Assembly (NCBI GenBank): GCA_903864555.1
Contig: CAIPGJ010000224.1
Span: forward strand, 1 to 8,896
Length of the DNA: 8,896 nt
DNA from: an uncultured Pseudomonadota bacterium
Lineage (GTDB): Bacteria; Pseudomonadota; Gammaproteobacteria; Burkholderiales; SG8-39
Reading direction: 5' to 3'
In this document: positions 5,198-8,896 of the stretch, one piece after another
Numbering within the stretch: position 1 is the first letter of the stretch
Layout: every line of letters begins with the position of its first letter
Translations under genes and position numbers: made by a program
Notes under the pieces: model-generated
The model's database searches: none
Seen by the model: only the letters and a program-made list of their open reading frames with translations
Told to the model about the DNA's origin: nothing

Positions 5198-7879
5198 TCA
5201 GTGCGCCAGGCGGGGCCGCAATGTCTGCAGCCAGCGCATCAGCGGCAGCACCAGGAACACGCCGGCTGCTCCCGCCACGGCGGCCACCAGCACATCGCCT
5301 GCCGCCAGCGGGGCGAAGCGGAATATCCCGGCCACCACCGGCACATAGATCACCAGCGCCAGCGCTGCCAGCGCGCCACCCAGCACCGACAGCAGCGCGC
5401 GGGTCGGCCGGGCATGCAGCAGACCGGGCAGGCGTTCGCTGCGGCGATAGGCCAGGATGAGAAACAGATTGCCCAGCACGATGGCGGCAAAGCCCAGTGC
5501 GCGCACCTCGCCCTCGTCACGCCCGCTGGCATCGGCCCAGGCATAGGCCAGGGCCACCGCGAGCAGCATGCTGATGCCCACGCCCAGGCTTTCCACCAGC
5601 ATGCCCAGGCTGAACAGCGGCTCGGTGGGGGACCGTGGCGGTCGCTCCATGGCCTGTGCGTCCTCCTCTTCGGCCTCGAACACGATGGAGCAGGCCGGAT
5701 CGATGACGAACTCGAGAAAGGCCACGTGCACCGGATACAGCAACAGCGGCCAGCCGAACAGCAGGGGGAGCATGGACATGCCGGCAATCGGCACGTGCAC
5801 CGAGATGATGTAGGACATGGCATTGCGGATGTTGGCGTAGATGCGCCGGCCCAGCCGCACCGTGGTCACCAGGTCACCGAAGTCGTCGTCGATGAGCACC
5901 AGCGAAGCCGCCTCGCGCGCCACGTCGGTGCCACGCCGTCCCATTGCCACACCGATATGCGCAGCCTTGAGTGCCGGTGCATCGTTCACGCCATCTCCCG
6001 TCATGGCCACCACCTCGCCCGCCGCCTTGAAGGCATTCACCAGGCGCAGCTTCTGTTCCGGCCGCACCCGCGCATAGACATTCACCCGGTGCACCACCTG
6101 CGCCAGCGTCGCATCGTCGAGCGCCGACAGTGCATCGCCGGTGAGGGCACCGCCCGTGGTGTCCAGCCCGGCCTGCTGCGCGATGCTCAGGCCCGTCTGC
6201 GGATAATCCCCGGTGATCATCACCACCCGTATGCCGGCGCGACGGCACTGCGCCACGGCGGCTGGCACCGACGCGCGCAGCGGATCGGCCAGGGCGACAT
6301 AACCGCACCAGGAGAAACGGAAAGCCTGCGGCGACTCCGGCCAGGACGCTTCCGTCCAGCCGGTCTCGGCCACCGCCAGCAGGCGCAGCCCCCGACCGGC
6401 GGCATCGGCGGCCTGCGCCAGCGCAGCGTCGAGTTCGCCCGCTGTCAGTCCACACAGGGCCAGCACGATCTCCGGCGCGCCCTTGATGGCGACACGGCGG
6501 CTGCCATCAGGCAACTGCCAGCCATGGCAGACCGCCATGAACTCGCTGCTCATGGGATAGTCGCGGCTCAGTTCGCCCTGCGCGCGCAGCACGATGCTGT
6601 CGGGCGCCAACACCGCTGCTGCGGCGAGGATCGCCCGTTCCATGGGATCGAAAGGATCGTGTTCGCACGCCAGGGCTGCCACACCAGTCAGGGTTGCCAG
6701 CGACTGCGCGAACTCCGCGTGCCCCTGCCCGGCGCCCAATGTGTGCCAGTGCCCTCCGGCATAGGCCTGCACCATGACCATCCTGTTCTCGGTCAGCGTG
6801 CCGGTCTTGTCCACACACAACACCGTGGCAGCACCCAGGGTCTCGATGGCCGGCATGCGCCGCGTCAGCACGCCATTGCGCGAAATGCGCCAGGCCCCGA
6901 GCGCCAGGAACACGGTCAGCACCACGGGAAACTCTTCCGGCAGGATGGCCATGGCCAGCGTCACCCCGACCAGCACCGCATCCAGCCAGCCGCCCCGCAA
7001 GGCGAAATACAACAGGGCCACCGTCAGCGACAGCGCACCAGCGGCAGTCGCCACGATGCGCACGATGCGCGCCGTCTCCTGCTCGAGGCGGGTCTTGCCT
7101 GCCTCCACGCCGCCCAGCGACACGCCGATGCGCCCGAGCTCCGAGTGCGCACCCGTGCCGGTGACCACGGCGCGCCCCTGTCCCTTCACCACCAGCGTGC
7201 CCGAATAGACCCTGTGGACAGTGTCCTCCGGTGCCGCAGCCCCCGGTGCCGCGCTCGCGCCCAACTGCTTGGACACCGGCAGCGATTCCCCGGTGAGCAT
7301 CGACTCGTCGACCAGGAGGTCATTGGCCGCCACCAGTTCCGCGTCGGCAGGAATGCGATCGCCTTCGGAAAGCATGAGCAGGTCGCCGCGCACCACATCC
7401 ACGCCGGCGATGCGGCGCACCTCGCCGTCACGCATCACCAGGGCACGCGGACTGGCCAGATCACGCAAGGCCTCCACCGCCCGCTCGCTGCGGCGTTCCT
7501 GCACGATGGTGATGAGCATGACCACCACCACGGCAGCCCCGAGAAACAAGGCCTCCTGCACCTCACCCAGCAGCAGATAGATGCCGGCGCCGGCCACCAG
7601 CAGCAGGAACATCGGCTCGCGCACCACCTCCCAGGCGATGCGCCAGACGCTGCGCTGTTGGCGCCCGGGCAGCGCATTCGCCCCTTCGGCAGCCAGCCGC
7701 GCCGCAGCCTCCGCCACAGTGAGCCCCGCGAAAATTGTCGCCGCGGTTGTCGCTACGGTTGTCGCCTCGGGTGTTGCTGCCGGAGTTGCTGCCGGAGTTG
7801 CTGCGGTTGTCGCTTCGGGTGTTGCTTCGGGTGCTACTGCCGGAGTGGCTGTCAGGCCCTGCCTGGTGTCGGTGTTCAT
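5198..7879 (-). CDS. Cation-transporting P-type ATPase (P2-like), ion unknown
   Basis: This 893-residue inner-membrane pump is driven by ATP through an aspartyl-phosphate. All catalytic motifs are intact: actuator TGES (196-199), phosphorylated Asp357 in DKTGTLT, nucleotide-binding KGAPE (466-470), TGD (556-558) and hinge TGDGVNDAP (627-635). Membrane pairs fall at about 88-125, 270-335 (with PEEFP at 314-318), and several helices from 685 on. There is no heavy-metal CPx motif or N-terminal CxxC, so it is not a copper/zinc pump; overall form is Ca2+-ATPase-like. Ion-site positions differ from Ca2+ pumps: by my alignment to SERCA, H695 and I698 replace TM5 Asn768 and Glu771, and E723 and I726 replace TM6 Asn796 and Thr799, while D727 matches Asp800. 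The first 48 residues are an unusual A/T/P-rich repeat. The start overlaps the ABC-gene stop by one base (TGATG), indicating translational coupling. The substrate ion is unknown. Confidence 0.93.
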   Translation of the reverse strand: MNTDTRQGLTATPAVAPEATPEATTAATPAATPAATPEATTVATTAATIFAGLTVAEAAARLAAEGANALPGRQQRSVWRIAWEVVREPMFLLLVAGAGIYLLLGEVQEALFLGAAVVVVMLITIVQERRSERAVEALRDLASPRALVMRDGEVRRIAGVDVVRGDLLMLSEGDRIPADAELVAANDLLVDESMLTGESLPVSKQLGASAAPGAAAPEDTVHRVYSGTLVVKGQGRAVVTGTGAHSELGRIGVSLGGVEAGKTRLEQETARIVRIVATAAGALSLTVALLYFALRGGWLDAVLVGVTLAMAILPEEFPVVLTVFLALGAWRISRNGVLTRRMPAIETLGAATVLCVDKTGTLTENRMVMVQAYAGGHWHTLGAGQGHAEFAQSLATLTGVAALACEHDPFDPMERAILAAAAVLAPDSIVLRAQGELSRDYPMSSEFMAVCHGWQLPDGSRRVAIKGAPEIVLALCGLTAGELDAALAQAADAAGRGLRLLAVAETGWTEASWPESPQAFRFSWCGYVALADPLRASVPAAVAQCRRAGIRVVMITGDYPQTGLSIAQQAGLDTTGGALTGDALSALDDATLAQVVHRVNVYARVRPEQKLRLVNAFKAAGEVVAMTGDGVNDAPALKAAHIGVAMGRRGTDVAREAASLVLIDDDFGDLVTTVRLGRRIYANIRNAMSYIISVHVPIAGMSMLPLLFGWPLLLYPVHVAFLEFVIDPACSIVFEAEEEDAQAMERPPRSPTEPLFSLGMLVESLGVGISMLLAVALAYAWADASGRDEGEVRALGFAAIVLGNLFLILAYRRSERLPGLLHARPTRALLSVLGGALAALALVIYVPVVAGIFRFAPLAAGDVLVAAVAGAAGVFLVLPLMRWLQTLRPRLAH
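7736..7831 (-). repeat. Eight 12-bp units encoding PEAT/PAAT-type tetrapeptides
   Basis: Residues 17-48 of the ATPase are eight successive four-residue units, all ending in Ala-Thr (PEAT, PAAT, TAAT and TVAT types). The DNA shows the 12-base periodicity, with adjacent near-identical units. Because 12 is a multiple of 3, unit gain or loss keeps the frame. The segment precedes the first normal ATPase residues (about 50) and is probably a disordered cytosolic tail. Confidence 0.75.
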
Positions 7880-8896
7880 CAGGCCCGCTTCACCACCGTC
7901 ACATCGTCGGTGCCGGATTCCGGCGCCGGCTCCGCGTGGTGGTCTTCAGGCGACGGGTCCTGCAGGGCCTGCGTATCGACATCCTCTTCTCCAGGCAGGG
8001 CCTCGGGGGCGAGAAAGCCGCCGGACTGGTGCCGCCACAGCCTGGCATAGTGACCCTCCAGCCGCAGCAGTTCTGCATGCGAGCCTTGCTCGACGATGCG
8101 CCCCTGCTCGATGACGATGAGCCGGTCCATGCGGGCAATGGTGGACAGGCGGTGCGCGATGGCGATCACCGTCTTGCCCTCCATCAGTCCGAGCAGTTGC
8201 TCCTGTATTGCCAGTTCCACTTCGCTGTCCAGCGCGGAGGTGGCCTCGTCCAGCACCAGCAGCGGCGCGTCCTTGAGGACCACGCGGGCAATGGCGATAC
8301 GCTGGCGCTGCCCGCCGGAGAGCTTCACGCCGCGCTCACCCACATGTGCCTCATAACCGGCCCGTCCATGAAAATCGAGCAGCCCGGTGATGAAGTCATG
8401 GGCCTGGGCCTTGCGTGCCGCCGCCTCCACCTGGGCATCACCAGCCTCGGGTCGCGCATAGCGGATGTTGGAGGCAATCGAACGATGCAGCAGCGAAGTG
8501 TCCTGGGTCACCATGCCGATGGCCGCACGCAGGCTTTCCTGGGTGACACCGGCAATGTCCTGACCGTCGATCAGGATCCGCCCCTGCTCCGGATCGAAAA
8601 AGCGCAGCAGCAGGTTCACCAGCGTGGACTTGCCGGCGCCGGAACGCCCGACCACGCCGACGCGCTCACCCGGGTGCACCACGCAACTGAGGCTGTCGAT
8701 CACGGGTTTCGCATCACTGCGGCCGTAGCTGAAACACACATCCTCGAAGCGGATCTCACCGCGTGTGACCTGCAGCCGTTTTGCATCCGCACGGTCGAGG
8801 CCCGTATGCGGCACGGCGATGGTCTGCATGCCTTCCTGCACCACGCCGACGTTCTCGAAGATGCCGGCCACTTCCCAGCTCACCCAGCCGGCCACG
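7879..8896 (-). CDS. ABC exporter, C-terminal ATPase half (5' partial)
   Basis: The frame runs off the right edge; about 339 residues are visible. The first 23 or so (VSWEVAGIFENVGVVQEGM) are the end of a transmembrane domain, so the whole protein is a half-transporter with fused membrane and nucleotide-binding domains, like MsbA-type exporters. Numbering from GTG 8895, the ATPase domain is complete: A-loop Tyr57, Walker A GRSGAGKST (83-91), Q-loop Gln131, signature LSGGQ (192-196), Walker B LLVLDE (212-217) with catalytic Glu217, and switch His248 in AHRLST. It should work as a dimer exporting lipids or drugs; the substrate is unknown. An acidic tail of about 50 residues (289-338) follows and is not part of the fold. 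GTG 8895 is not the true start. The stop overlaps the ATPase start, so this is the upstream gene of a two-gene operon at least. Confidence 0.94.
   Translation of the reverse strand, partial: VAGWVSWEVAGIFENVGVVQEGMQTIAVPHTGLDRADAKRLQVTRGEIRFEDVCFSYGRSDAKPVIDSLSCVVHPGERVGVVGRSGAGKSTLVNLLLRFFDPEQGRILIDGQDIAGVTQESLRAAIGMVTQDTSLLHRSIASNIRYARPEAGDAQVEAAARKAQAHDFITGLLDFHGRAGYEAHVGERGVKLSGGQRQRIAIARVVLKDAPLLVLDEATSALDSEVELAIQEQLLGLMEGKTVIAIAHRLSTIARMDRLIVIEQGRIVEQGSHAELLRLEGHYARLWRHQSGGFLAPEALPGEEDVDTQALQDPSPEDHHAEPAPESGTDDVTVVKRA

Noticed and set aside
5165..8050. A 961-codon open frame on the plus strand, antisense to the ATPase and part of the ABC gene
   Set aside because: Its product is low-complexity H/Q/R/G-rich with no recognisable domain, and the opposite strand encodes two complete, motif-rich transporters. 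Long antisense frames of this kind are usual in GC-rich coding DNA.
1..8896. CRISPR array, tRNA/rRNA, insertion sequence or defence island
   Set aside because: No regularly spaced repeat-spacer pattern, cloverleaf-like stretch, transposase, integrase or defence-type nuclease was seen on either strand.

Overview
The window is GC-rich (mid-60s percent by eye) bacterial chromosomal DNA. A TgpA-type transglutaminase, an MltB lytic transglycosylase with a signal peptide, and Shine-Dalgarno / sigma70-like signals point to a Gram-negative proteobacterium, probably a gammaproteobacterium. That placement rests on gene content only and is tentative. There are no RNA genes, insertion sequences, integrases, phage genes or CRISPR arrays, so it looks like ordinary core or housekeeping chromosome.

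Layout, left to right. (1) 1-1569, plus strand: the 3' part of an inner-membrane transglutaminase (DUF3488/TgpA family), cut by the left edge. (2) 1570-1858: non-coding spacer with a -10-like box so close to the next start codon that a leaderless mRNA is possible. (3) 1859-3001, plus: MltB-family lytic murein transglycosylase. (4) 3002-3380: a 379-base spacer holding a cluster of GC-rich palindromes, an AT-rich patch, a good sigma70-type promoter and two inverted repeats around its start point. (5) 3381-4319, plus: an HD-domain metal-dependent phosphohydrolase, better started at GTG 3381 than at the ATG six bases earlier. (6) 4320-4439: spacer with a perfect hairpin. (7) 4440-5039, plus: a small FMN nitroreductase. 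(8) 5040-5197: a convergent intergenic region packed with AT-rich palindromes and an 11-bp hairpin. (9) 5198-7879, minus: a P2-like cation-transporting P-type ATPase with an unusual A/T/P-rich tandem-repeat N-terminus and altered ion-site residues. (10) 7879-8896, minus: the C-terminal part of an ABC exporter (fused membrane and ATPase domains), cut by the right edge. Its stop codon overlaps the ATPase start by one base, so the two form an operon.

How the genes work together: the first two plus-strand genes are both cell-envelope functions, but a 289-base gap separates them and co-regulation is not shown. The HD protein and the nitroreductase look like independent units. The two minus-strand transporters are almost certainly co-transcribed and translationally coupled, from a promoter beyond the right edge. 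I did not find a convincing undescribed multi-gene system. The most interesting signals are the palindromes at 5088-5180, the regulatory architecture at 3295-3381, the palindrome cluster at 3099-3191, and the ATPase's repeat N-terminus and variant ion site.
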